Shown: positions 1-5,628 of the stretch, piece after piece | Position numbering within the stretch: position 1 is the first letter of the stretch | Layout of the letters: each line of letters starts with the position of its first letter | The notes under the pieces: model-generated | Told to the model about the DNA's origin: nothing | Seen by the model: only the letters and a program-made list of their open reading frames with translations | The model's database searches: none | Made by a program: the position numbers and the translations under genes | Assembly: GCA_028717055.1 (NCBI GenBank) | Contig: JAQUOO010000031.1 | Span: 1-12,111, forward strand | Direction of reading: 5' to 3' | DNA length: 12,111 bases | DNA from: Candidatus Omnitrophota bacterium | Lineage (GTDB): Bacteria; Omnitrophota; Gorgyraeia; Gygaellales; Profunditerraquicolaceae

Positions 1-646
1 CGTCAACCAGCCTGTTTTCTTTATAAAGAATGTTTATCGCATCCGTAAGGTAATACTCATTCTTGCGGTTATTCGGCCTGACCTTCTTTAGCGCGCTTTC
101 CAGGCTTATTTTATTAAAACACATTATTCCCGTATTTACTTCTTTGATATCTTTTTCGAAATCATCCGCGTCCTTTTCTTCAACTATTGCCATAACGCTG
201 GAGTATTTGTCGCGCAGCACCCTGCCATACCCTTTCGGCTTATCCATTTGCGCCGTCAATAAAGTCGCGTCGATATTATTTTCAAGATGATACTTTAAAA
301 GCTTATCCACGCTCTCTTTTTTTAACAAGGGCGTATCCCCGTAAAGCACTAAAACCGTTCCCTTAAAACCTTTGAGCTTAGGCAAAGCCTGCTTAACCGC
401 GTCAGCCGTGCCGATAAGCTTTTTTTGCACGACAACCTGGATGTTTTCAGGAATGATTTTCTTGACCAGTTCATGCTTATGGCCTAAAACGACCACCGTC
501 TTCCTGGGTTTCAAAGAACGGGATAAGTCTAAAACATAGGCCAGCATATTGCGGCCGCAGATCTTATGCATGACTTTAGGGATACCGGATTTCATCCTTT
601 CTCCCTTGCCCGCCGCCAGAATTATCACCGCAATGTCTTTATTCAT
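1..646 (-). CDS. glmU: GlmU-type nucleotidyltransferase (UDP-GlcNAc pyrophosphorylase domain), 3' end beyond window
   Basis: About 215 residues of a sugar-phosphate nucleotidyltransferase are visible, and the gene runs off the left edge. The N-terminus has the nucleotide-binding signature LAAGKGERMKSGIPKV (about residues 10-25). It is followed by the GlmU-like blocks QKKLIGTADAV, VLYGDTP (metal/sugar-binding Asp), KGYGRV, IVEEKDA, EVNTGI and NEYYLTD. GlmU makes UDP-N-acetylglucosamine for peptidoglycan and lipid A in the cytoplasm. The left-handed beta-helix acetyltransferase half, which would prove a bifunctional enzyme, lies outside the window. The ATG at 646-644 is preceded by GAGGA about 10 bases upstream. 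A second ATG between SD and start is in another frame and stops after five codons. It lies 25 bases after tRNA-Gln and downstream of spoVG and ispE, a conserved bacterial order. Confidence 0.9.
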   Translation of the reverse strand, partial: MNKDIAVIILAAGKGERMKSGIPKVMHKICGRNMLAYVLDLSRSLKPRKTVVVLGHKHELVKKIIPENIQVVVQKKLIGTADAVKQALPKLKGFKGTVLVLYGDTPLLKKESVDKLLKYHLENNIDATLLTAQMDKPKGYGRVLRDKYSSVMAIVEEKDADDFEKDIKEVNTGIMCFNKISLESALKKVRPNNRKNEYYLTDAINILYKENRLVD

Positions 647-671
647 ATATTTTCATTCCTCAATCTAATCA

Positions 672-742
672 CTGGGACGCATGGATTCGAACCATGATAG
701 CGAGACCCAAATTCTCGTGTCCTACCATTGGACGACATCCCA
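672..742 (-). tRNA. tRNA-Gln (anticodon UUG)
   Basis: Read on the minus strand it folds as a full cloverleaf of 71 nt. The 7-bp acceptor stem starts U1-A72. The D stem is GTCC/GGAC. The perfect 5-bp anticodon stem CGAGA/TCTCG encloses loop ATTTGGG (anticodon TTG), and the perfect T stem CATGG/CCATG encloses TTCGAAT. The discriminator is G73. U1-A72 with G73 is typical of glutamine tRNAs. G37-G38 after the anticodon is also the pattern of cyanobacterial/plastid trnQ. The 3' CCA is not encoded (GTGA follows). It sits between spoVG and glmU with only 25 bases before the glmU start, so it is probably processed from a shared transcript. Confidence 0.95.
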
Positions 743-822
743 AATCTATGGTTAATCGTCTGTCGGCTGCGCGGCTTGCGCCGTTATGCGCCTTACGCTT
801 AACATAGAGAACGCATAACTTG

Positions 823-1215
823 TTAGACTAACACCCTGCCCTTTTCCTGCTCGTAGGCTTCTAGAATTTTCTTCTGCAGGTATCCTCTAAAAACCTGAGT
901 TATAGGATGAGCTATATCTTTATGCTCAAGCTGAACTCCGGAACTATCCTCAACCCGCTCCGGCAGAATTGAGCTTTGCGGCAGTATACTGGCGCACTGA
1001 TTGCAATATTTACTGCGCAATTCATTCTTAAAATTGCACTTGGGACAAGGCTGCTTTACTTTACGGCTGGGCATCGCGATAAATAAACCGTTAGCGCCTT
1101 CAATTACTTTTATGTTCCTGACCACGAAGCAATTATCAAAAGTTACCGTTGCATACGCCTTCAATTTCTTGTCAGGCGAATCCCTCAAAGCGACTTTGGC
1201 TTCGGTTATCTCCAT
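823..1215 (-). CDS. spoVG: SpoVG family protein with inserted zinc-ribbon-like motif
   Basis: The 130-residue protein starts like SpoVG: ITEAKVALRDSPDKKLKAYAT, then VVRNIKVIEGANGLFIAMPSRK (residues 31-52). It resumes with DIAHPI at 100-105 and a C-terminal helix. Ordinary SpoVG proteins are about 85-100 residues with a short loop between MPS and DIAHPI. Here the loop is about 45 residues and holds C57-x2-C60 and C71-x2-C74, a treble-cysteine-pair zinc ribbon signature. SpoVG is a small nucleic-acid-binding regulator (DNA and RNA targets reported in Firmicutes and Borrelia); its role in this lineage is unknown. The start is well placed behind GAGGAGG about 6-7 bases upstream. It lies 32 bases after ispE and is probably co-transcribed with it. 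Confidence 0.9.
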   Translation of the reverse strand: MEITEAKVALRDSPDKKLKAYATVTFDNCFVVRNIKVIEGANGLFIAMPSRKVKQPCPKCNFKNELRSKYCNQCASILPQSSILPERVEDSSGVQLEHKDIAHPITQVFRGYLQKKILEAYEQEKGRVLV

Positions 1216-1229
1216 TCCCCCTCCTCCTC

Positions 1230-1243
1230 AGGTTAGAGAACCT
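1230..1243 (-). promoter_or_regulatory. Small hairpin before spoVG ribosome binding site
   Basis: AGGTT-CTCT-AACCT (read on the minus strand) forms a 5-bp stem with a 4-base loop between the ispE stop and the spoVG Shine-Dalgarno. It could insulate or tune spoVG translation. It is too small and lacks a T tract, so it is not a terminator. Function is inferred only. Confidence 0.25.
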
Positions 1244-1247
1244 CAAG

Positions 1248-2114
1248 CTAAGCTGTGCTCACCGCATAAGCTCGCCAAGGCTTCTTTTTTTTCTTTATTC
1301 GTTTTACCAATGCTGCCGCTTTCCTTCCCGAAGAGACAACCGCAAAAACCGCTGACCCGCTTCCGGACATAAGGATATTCTTGGCTCCATATGCGCAAAG
1401 CGTTTCTTTTATTTGCCTTACTTCAGGATATAGCTTAAGAGTGACCTGCTCTAAGCTGTTAGATAAGAAGCCAGGTTGGGAAGCGAGAAACCTTCCAACC
1501 AGTATTGAAGGAAGTATTTTAACATTTGCATCCGGCTTTGTCAACCCACAAAGTTCGTCAAATTTCCTGTAAATTAAAGGGGTGGAAACGCGCGTTGCAG
1601 GCGCAACCAACACATGCCAAAGCTTTATTTTTTCCGGATTCCTTAAAACCCGGATTTTCTCTCCGCGCCCCTGGCCGACGGCAAAAGGCGCCTCATAAAC
1701 GAAAAAAGCCACGTCGCTGCCTATTTTAGCCGCAAATTTTGCAAGCTTTTCCCGGCCAAGTTTCAGTTTCCAAAGCCTGTTTAAAGCCAACAGCACGCTT
1801 GCGGCATTGCTCGAGCCTCCGCCAAGCCCGGCGCCCACAGGAATACGCTTAGATATTTCGATATCCAAACCTTTTTCAATTCCGAATTTATCCCGTAATA
1901 ACTTGGCCGCTTTAAAACAAAGGTTGGATTCGTCAACCGGCACCCCGGGATGGTTACAGGCGATTTTTATCAACCTGTCCGCCCGGTTTCTTATTGTAAT
2001 CTTATCGCAAAGGCTTATTCTTTCGAAGAGCGTCCTGATATTATGGTAATTATCGGGACGTTTATTGAGAACCTTGAGGAAGAGATTTACTTTGGCGTAG
2101 GATTTAATGACCAA
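1248..2114 (-). CDS. ispE: 4-diphosphocytidyl-2-C-methyl-D-erythritol kinase
   Basis: IspE phosphorylates CDP-methylerythritol in the cytoplasmic MEP pathway to isoprenoids. The 288-residue length is normal. The GHMP-kinase features are clear: SYAKVNLFLKVLNKRPDNYH at the N-terminus with the catalytic-type Lys8, the ATP loop IPVGAGLGGGSSNAAS (91-106), the catalytic Asp in IGSDVAFF (Asp134), and a late glycine-rich LMSGSGSAVFA motif. The start is TTG at 2114-2112. No ATG or GTG is available before the conserved SYAKVN block, and TTG lies one base after the transketolase stop (TAA-A-TTG), so translational coupling is likely. No clear SD precedes it. spoVG follows after 32 bases, matching the common ispE-spoVG order. 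Confidence 0.95.
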   Translation of the reverse strand: MVIKSYAKVNLFLKVLNKRPDNYHNIRTLFERISLCDKITIRNRADRLIKIACNHPGVPVDESNLCFKAAKLLRDKFGIEKGLDIEISKRIPVGAGLGGGSSNAASVLLALNRLWKLKLGREKLAKFAAKIGSDVAFFVYEAPFAVGQGRGEKIRVLRNPEKIKLWHVLVAPATRVSTPLIYRKFDELCGLTKPDANVKILPSILVGRFLASQPGFLSNSLEQVTLKLYPEVRQIKETLCAYGAKNILMSGSGSAVFAVVSSGRKAAALVKRIKKKKKPWRAYAVSTA

Positions 2115-2115
2115 T

Positions 2116-3051
2116 TTACTTACATTTAGCGAAACAAGCCAATGCCGCTTTTTCGATATCTGCGCTGGTAAGATTATACTCTTTTAAGAGTTGAGCGGGG
2201 TCGCCGGATTGTCCGAACCTGTTCCTTACGCCTATGCGCACTACCCTGGTAGGAGTATTCTCCGCCACTATTTCATCGATACTGGAAGCAAGGCCTCCGA
2301 TAATATTATGCTCTTCACAAACGATTATCCCCCGGGTTTCCCGGGCGGCTTTAAGGATTACCTGCGTATCTAACGGCCTTAAACTATGCACGTTGATCAG
2401 GCGCGCCTTGACCCCCTGTTTAGCCAGGCTTTCGACGGCAGCAAGGGCCTCGGCGACCATAATCCCGCAGGCAATAATCGCAATATCATTGCCTTCGGCC
2501 AATACCTGGGCTTTACCTAACTCAAATTTCCCTTTATTTTCCAGTGTCGGCACTTTCGGCCTGCCTAAGCGTATATAGAAAGGCCCGCTGGCGCAAAACG
2601 CGGCATTAACGGCCTCGGCTGTCTGGGGGCCGTCACAGGGGACTAAAATATTCATATTCGGGATTACCCGCATCAAAGCAATATCTTCCAGCGCCTGATG
2701 CGAAGCGCCGTCAGGCCCTACAGAAACCCCGGCGTGGGTAGCGACAATCTTGACGTTAAGGTTGCTGTAACAAATGGAGTTACGCACTTGATCCCAAGCG
2801 CGCCCGGAAGCGAATATCGCAAACGTCGAAACGAAAACCGTCTTGCCGCAAGAAGCCAGGCCCGCGGCCGCAGCCATCATATTTTGCTCGGCGATCCCAA
2901 AATTAAAGAATCTCCCGGGAAATTCTTTGGCGAATAAACCGGTGCGCGTAGAGCTGGACAGATCTGCGTCCAAAACAACTACATCCTTATTCGCTCTTCC
3001 CAGTTCAACCAGGGCCTTGCCGTAAACATCACGCTGATATAAAGATTCCAT
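2116..3051 (-). CDS. Transketolase, C-terminal subunit
   Basis: This is the second half of a split transketolase. It carries the pyrimidine-binding (Pyr) domain, with FNFGIAEQNM supplying the TPP-activating Glu55, STFAIFASGRAWDQVR (75-90), the GPDGASHQALED loop with His118, and a C-terminal domain from about residue 190. At 311 residues it matches split archaeal/bacterial C-subunits. With the N-terminal subunit it transfers two-carbon units between sugar phosphates (non-oxidative pentose phosphate pathway). This supplies ribose-5-phosphate, and also the glyceraldehyde-3-phosphate used by the MEP pathway, whose ispE follows directly. The ATG at 3051 has AAGG about 8 bases upstream. The N-subunit gene lies 158 bases upstream, with a palindromic repeat in between. 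Confidence 0.95.
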   Translation of the reverse strand: MESLYQRDVYGKALVELGRANKDVVVLDADLSSSTRTGLFAKEFPGRFFNFGIAEQNMMAAAAGLASCGKTVFVSTFAIFASGRAWDQVRNSICYSNLNVKIVATHAGVSVGPDGASHQALEDIALMRVIPNMNILVPCDGPQTAEAVNAAFCASGPFYIRLGRPKVPTLENKGKFELGKAQVLAEGNDIAIIACGIMVAEALAAVESLAKQGVKARLINVHSLRPLDTQVILKAARETRGIIVCEEHNIIGGLASSIDEIVAENTPTRVVRIGVRNRFGQSGDPAQLLKEYNLTSADIEKAALACFAKCK

Positions 3052-3072
3052 ATTAATACCTTGATTAGAAAT

Positions 3073-3202
3073 TCAAAGGCCAAAGCACAAAATTCAAAAT
3101 AAATTTAAATGAAGAATTCCAAATATCAAAACCGAAGTTTTGATATTTGTCCTTGGGATTTTGGATTTATTCTGGATTTTGAATTTTGTCATTTGTCATT
3201 AA
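3073..3202 (-). repeat. Palindromic intergenic repeat, copy A
   Basis: A roughly 130-bp AT-rich element lies between the two transketolase genes and is repeated at 4329-4459. The two copies match at 63 of 66 bases over 3137-3202 versus 4394-4459 and 28 of 30 over 3073-3102 versus 4329-4358; the centre is variable. It has two nested perfect stems. The outer is 13 bp (3088-3100 with 3176-3188). The inner is 13 bp (3120-3132 with 3137-3149) closed on the minus-strand RNA by a C(UUCG)G tetraloop. It begins 8 bases after the tktN stop, in sense orientation on the gene strand. It may be a non-autonomous mobile element or a 3' stabilising hairpin; no coding content. Confidence 0.85.
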
Positions 3203-3209
3203 ATTTTTA

Positions 3210-4022
3210 CTATTCTAATTCTTTTAATGCCTTCTCCGCCTCTTCCTGCGTAGGAGCGCGGCCGTGAAATTCCACCGTGTTTTCCATAAAGGATACGCCC
3301 TTGCCTTTTATTGTCCGGGCGATAATAATCGCCGGTTTATCCCTGATTGTCCTGGCTTGGGCATAAGCATCGAGGATCTGCCGCATATTATGGCCGTCAA
3401 TTTCGATTGTATGCCACCCAAAAGCTTTCCACTTATCGGCTATCGGCTCCAAACTCATTACATCCTTGGTTGCGCCGTCAATCTGAAACCCGTTATAATC
3501 CAGGATCGCGCAGATATTGCCGCACTTATAGTGGCTGGCGGCCATAGCCGCTTCCCAGATATTGCCTTCCTGAATTTCTCCGTCACCCAAAAGGACATAG
3601 ATACGGTAATCTTTGTTATCGGCCTTGGACGCCAGGCTCATGCCCAAGGCAACCGATAGGCCCTGTCCAAGCGAACCTGAAGAAACTTCGACTCCCGGAG
3701 TGCGCCTGTCCGGATGCCCCTGCAGCAAAGAACCAAACTCCCGCAGAGTCATAAGAGTTTCTTTAGGGAAATAACCCGACTCCGCCAAAACCGCATACCA
3801 AAGAGGGCAGCAATGCCCCTTGGACATATGGAACCTGTCCCGATCGGGCCATTTGGGGTTTTTGGGGTCATGATTTAAAACCGAAAAGAATAAAGCGGTG
3901 ATTAAATCCGTTGCGGAAAGGCTTCCCCCGGGATGCCCTGAACCTGCCTTGGCAATCATCCGGATGATCAGGCGCCTTATAAGCTTGGCCTTATCTTCCA
4001 ATTGTTTTATCTGCGAGTCCAT
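3210..4022 (-). CDS. Transketolase, N-terminal subunit
   Basis: This is the TPP pyrophosphate-binding (PP) half of a split transketolase, 270 residues, as usual for the family. Motifs in order are AGSGHPGGSLS (His30), HMSKGHCCPLWYAVL (65-79), GHPDRRTPGVEVSSGSLGQG (102-121), and the TPP/Mg motif LGDGEIQEGN (145-154) ending at DYNGFQIDG (Asn177). It works with the downstream C-subunit. The ATG at 4022 is preferred because the N-terminal helix (IKQLEDKAKLIRRLI) directly precedes the conserved core. No Shine-Dalgarno is seen; instead a long hairpin ends about 11 bases before the start, which may control its expression. Confidence 0.95.
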   Translation of the reverse strand: MDSQIKQLEDKAKLIRRLIIRMIAKAGSGHPGGSLSATDLITALFFSVLNHDPKNPKWPDRDRFHMSKGHCCPLWYAVLAESGYFPKETLMTLREFGSLLQGHPDRRTPGVEVSSGSLGQGLSVALGMSLASKADNKDYRIYVLLGDGEIQEGNIWEAAMAASHYKCGNICAILDYNGFQIDGATKDVMSLEPIADKWKAFGWHTIEIDGHNMRQILDAYAQARTIRDKPAIIIARTIKGKGVSFMENTVEFHGRAPTQEEAEKALKELE

Positions 4023-4033
4023 AAAATATGATA

Positions 4034-4082
4034 AAACGGAGAAAGCGGCTTTTTGCCAGAAGCAAAAACCGCTCTCCCGTTT
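4034..4082 (-). terminator. Long hairpin before tktN: terminator or attenuator
   Basis: Arms 4034-4056 and 4062-4082 pair over about 20 bp, with a perfect inner GCAAAAA/TTTTTGC part, a few bulges or mismatches and a 5-base loop. On the minus strand the hairpin is followed by TTTTATCATATTTT and then at once by the tktN ATG. It looks like an intrinsic terminator for the small gene at 4120-4221, but its position just before a start codon suggests it could also attenuate or gate tktN. I see no clear promoter after it. Confidence 0.6.
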
Positions 4083-4119
4083 AATAAATAACCGGAATAT
4101 GTTTTAATAAAACTGCTGT

Positions 4120-4221
4120 TTAACCCCAAGCCCTCTTCTTCAGATGGCGCAGGCGCCGGCGCATTTTTTTTCGTTTATGCGTCTTGATCTTCTGTTTCTT
4201 ACGTTTTTTCCCGCAAGGCAT
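4120..4221 (-). CDS. AURKAIP1/COX24-domain (bS22-like) very small basic protein
   Basis: This 33-residue ORF begins MPCGKKRKKQKIKTHKRKKM and ends in RRRLRHLKKRAWG, so over half the residues are Lys or Arg. The K-rich pattern around an internal His-Lys-Arg-Lys-Lys resembles the short bacterial AURKAIP1/COX24-domain proteins, related to mitoribosomal mS38 and thought to bind the ribosome. That match is from memory, not a search. The start is supported by GGAGTGAAGG directly upstream of the ATG. It stands alone between hisG and tktN, with a hairpin/terminator after it at 4034-4082. A possible -10 (TATAAA on the minus strand, around 4237) lies just upstream, but its -35 is poor. Confidence 0.75.
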   Translation of the reverse strand: MPCGKKRKKQKIKTHKRKKMRRRLRHLKKRAWG

Positions 4222-4278
4222 CCTTCACTCCCTTTTATAAATGATTAAATCCCAATCACCAAATCACAATGACATACT

Positions 4279-4298
4279 CCTCGGGCTAAAGCCCGGGG
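4279..4298. repeat. GC-rich hairpin resembling an IS200/IS605-type end
   Basis: CCTCGGGC-TAAA-GCCCGGGG forms an 8-bp stem (one T-G wobble) with a 4-base loop, in a flanking context of GACATACT before and ATTGC after. This layout resembles the subterminal hairpins at IS200/IS605 (TnpB-carrying) element ends, as recalled from other genomes. No transposase or tnpB is present in the window, so at most it is a solo end or REP-like remnant. It has no T tract, so it is unlikely to be a terminator. Confidence 0.4.
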
Positions 4299-4328
4299 AT
4301 TGCAAACGATTATTCAAGAATGTTAATG

Positions 4329-4459
4329 TCAAAGGCCAAAGCTCAAAATCCAAAATAAGCACAAATGACAAATACTAAATGACAAAATCCTCTGTTTTGA
4401 TATTTGTCCTTGGGATTTTGGATTTATTTTGGATTTTGGATTTTGTCATTTGTCGTTAA
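4329..4459 (-). repeat. Palindromic intergenic repeat, copy B
   Basis: This is the second copy of the element at 3073-3202, in the same orientation and starting 9 bases after the hisG stop codon on the minus strand. The 13-bp outer stem is kept (4344-4356 with 4433-4445). The central inner stem is imperfect here and lacks the UUCG loop. Relative to copy A, the T-A pair 3094/3182 is replaced by a C-G pair 4350/4439, so the stem is preserved although the sequence has changed. The rest of the interval 4222-4468 holds only the hairpin at 4279-4298 and AT-rich sequence. Confidence 0.85.
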
Positions 4460-4468
4460 GTAATTTTT

Positions 4469-5356
4469 TCAATAAATAACTTTATTCAACGGATACTCGA
4501 TAATCCCTTCGGCTCCGGCATTCTTTAAAGCCGGGATCAAGACCCGCACCACCCTCTCGTCTATTATCGTCTCGATGGCAAACCATCCGTCGTCGGATAA
4601 CCCGGAAATGGTGGGCTTCTTTAAAGCCGGCAGTTTACCTAACACATTCTTAAGGTTCTTTTTCCTGACATTCATTTTAAGCCCGACTTTTTCTTCCGCG
4701 GCAATCGCGCCTTTTAAAAGCAGGGCTATCTGTTCCAGCTTCTGCCTCTTCCAGCTATCCGCGTAAGACTTCTTATTGGCGATTAATTGGCTCGTTGATT
4801 CGCAAAGAGTAGCAATCTCCATCAGCTTGTTGGCTCTAAGGCTTGAGCCTGTTTCAGTCAGCTCCACAATGGCATCCACCAACCCAGCGCTCACCTTGAC
4901 TTCGGTAGCGCCCCAGCTGAATTCCACTTCCACATTAACTTTATTTTTCCGGAAATAGTCTTTGGTGACATTGACCAATTCCGTGGCAACGCGCTTACCC
5001 TGCAGCTGCTTTACGCTTTTAATCCCTGAATCCTGCGGCACAGCCAAAACCCATCTTACTTTGTTTAAACTTTGCTTGGCATAAGTCAAATCCGTAACCC
5101 TGACGACGCTGGAACCGTTCTCCAGTATCCAGTCATTGCCGGTTATGCCGCAGTCAAGCGCGCCATCCTGGACATAACGCGACATCTCCTGGGCGCGAAG
5201 CAACACCGCTTTGATTTCCGGATCGTTTATCGACGGAAAATATGAACGCTCATTGGGCAGGCTTACATTGAATCCGGCTTTGCGCAGCATCTTGAAAGTG
5301 GACTCCTGCAGGCTCCCCTTGGGCAAACCTAATTTTAATATTTTATTCTTTTCCAT
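4469..5356 (-). CDS. hisG: ATP phosphoribosyltransferase, long form
   Basis: HisG catalyses the first step of histidine synthesis, joining ATP and PRPP to give phosphoribosyl-ATP. The 295-residue length is that of the long, hexameric form with a C-terminal ACT-like regulatory domain (from about 215), which confers histidine feedback inhibition and needs no HisZ. Visible motifs are LGLPKGSLQEST, ALDCGITGNDW (about 65-75), and the PRPP-binding stretch WGATEVKVSAGLVDAIVE followed by LTETGSSLRAN. The ATG at 5356 has AAAGGA 7 bases upstream. No other his genes are in the window. It follows a probable small gene (5343-5477) that overlaps its first 14 bases, behind one clear promoter at 5486-5514. 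Confidence 0.96.
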   Translation of the reverse strand: MEKNKILKLGLPKGSLQESTFKMLRKAGFNVSLPNERSYFPSINDPEIKAVLLRAQEMSRYVQDGALDCGITGNDWILENGSSVVRVTDLTYAKQSLNKVRWVLAVPQDSGIKSVKQLQGKRVATELVNVTKDYFRKNKVNVEVEFSWGATEVKVSAGLVDAIVELTETGSSLRANKLMEIATLCESTSQLIANKKSYADSWKRQKLEQIALLLKGAIAAEEKVGLKMNVRKKNLKNVLGKLPALKKPTISGLSDDGWFAIETIIDERVVRVLIPALKNAGAEGIIEYPLNKVIY

Positions 5357-5477
5357 TAATTATCCTTTTTGCCTCAAGCTTGGCTTTTTGCCGGGAATAG
5401 ATTTTCCTGTTCGGCTTCACCCGCGTGCGGGGATTTATTATCCAGCTTCTTCTAATCTTAACCGCTTTATCCAGCAC
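5343..5477 (-). CDS. Candidate small basic protein in the hisG leader
   Basis: A 44-codon reading frame starts at GTG (5477-5475) and stops 14 bases inside hisG, so translation would be coupled. The product is basic: IRRSWIINPRTRVKPNRKIY followed by SRQKAKLEAKRIINGKE. The 'W-x-x-NP-x-TRVK-x-x-x-x-Y-x-R' pattern resembles short unannotated proteins I recall from other bacteria, but I cannot name a family. An in-frame TAA four codons upstream rules out a longer frame. The promoter -10 ends at 5486, so transcription would begin about 5480-5478 and the message would be nearly leaderless; no SD is possible. It has no histidine codons, so it is not a his attenuator peptide. It could also be non-coding leader. 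Confidence 0.5.
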   Translation of the reverse strand: MLDKAVKIRRSWIINPRTRVKPNRKIYSRQKAKLEAKRIINGKE

Positions 5478-5485
5478 GGTTATAC

Positions 5486-5514
5486 ATTATAATGGCCTAA
5501 TCCGGCTTTGTAAA
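5486..5514 (-). promoter_or_regulatory. Sigma70-type promoter for the hisG transcript
   Basis: On the minus strand, -35 TTTACA (5514-5509) and a perfect -10 TATAAT (5491-5486) are separated by 17 bases. The predicted start is near 5479, about 120 bases before hisG and at the first codon of the candidate small gene. No his operator or attenuator hairpin is evident. Confidence 0.75.
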
Positions 5515-5561
5515 GCAAAAACTCGCAACCCTCCGCTAACTAAAATTAGTGACAATTCTTA

Positions 5562-5599
5562 ACTCAAAACAAAAGCGCCCCTGTTTAGGAAGCGCTTTT
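5562..5599 (-). terminator. Intrinsic terminator of surface protein gene 1
   Basis: Arms AAAAGCGC (5571-5578) and GCGCTTTT (5592-5599) form an 8-bp stem. On the minus strand it is followed by TTTTGTTTTGA. It lies 30 bases after the stop codon at 5629 and separates the accessory region from the hisG promoter. Confidence 0.8.
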
Positions 5600-5628
5600 A
5601 GACTATTTCAAGAATCGTCTCCTTTGTT

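Noticed and set aside
63..290. 75-codon plus-strand ORF at the left end
   Set aside because: It lies wholly antisense to the glmU domain, whose conserved motifs make that strand the coding one.
783..819. Inverted repeat GTTATGCG ... CGCATAAC after spoVG
   Set aside because: The 8-bp stem has a 21-base loop and no T tract; too weak to call a terminator or element.
1001..1372. Plus-strand ORF of 123 codons across spoVG and ispE
   Set aside because: Antisense shadow of two well-supported genes, with no SD and no recognisable domain.
3052..3209. CRISPR-like repeats
   Set aside because: The repeated words are parts of a palindromic element present as two dispersed copies; there are no regular spacers.
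5343..5480. Histidine attenuator leader before hisG
   Set aside because: The leader frame has no histidine codons and no competing hairpins or T tract were found.
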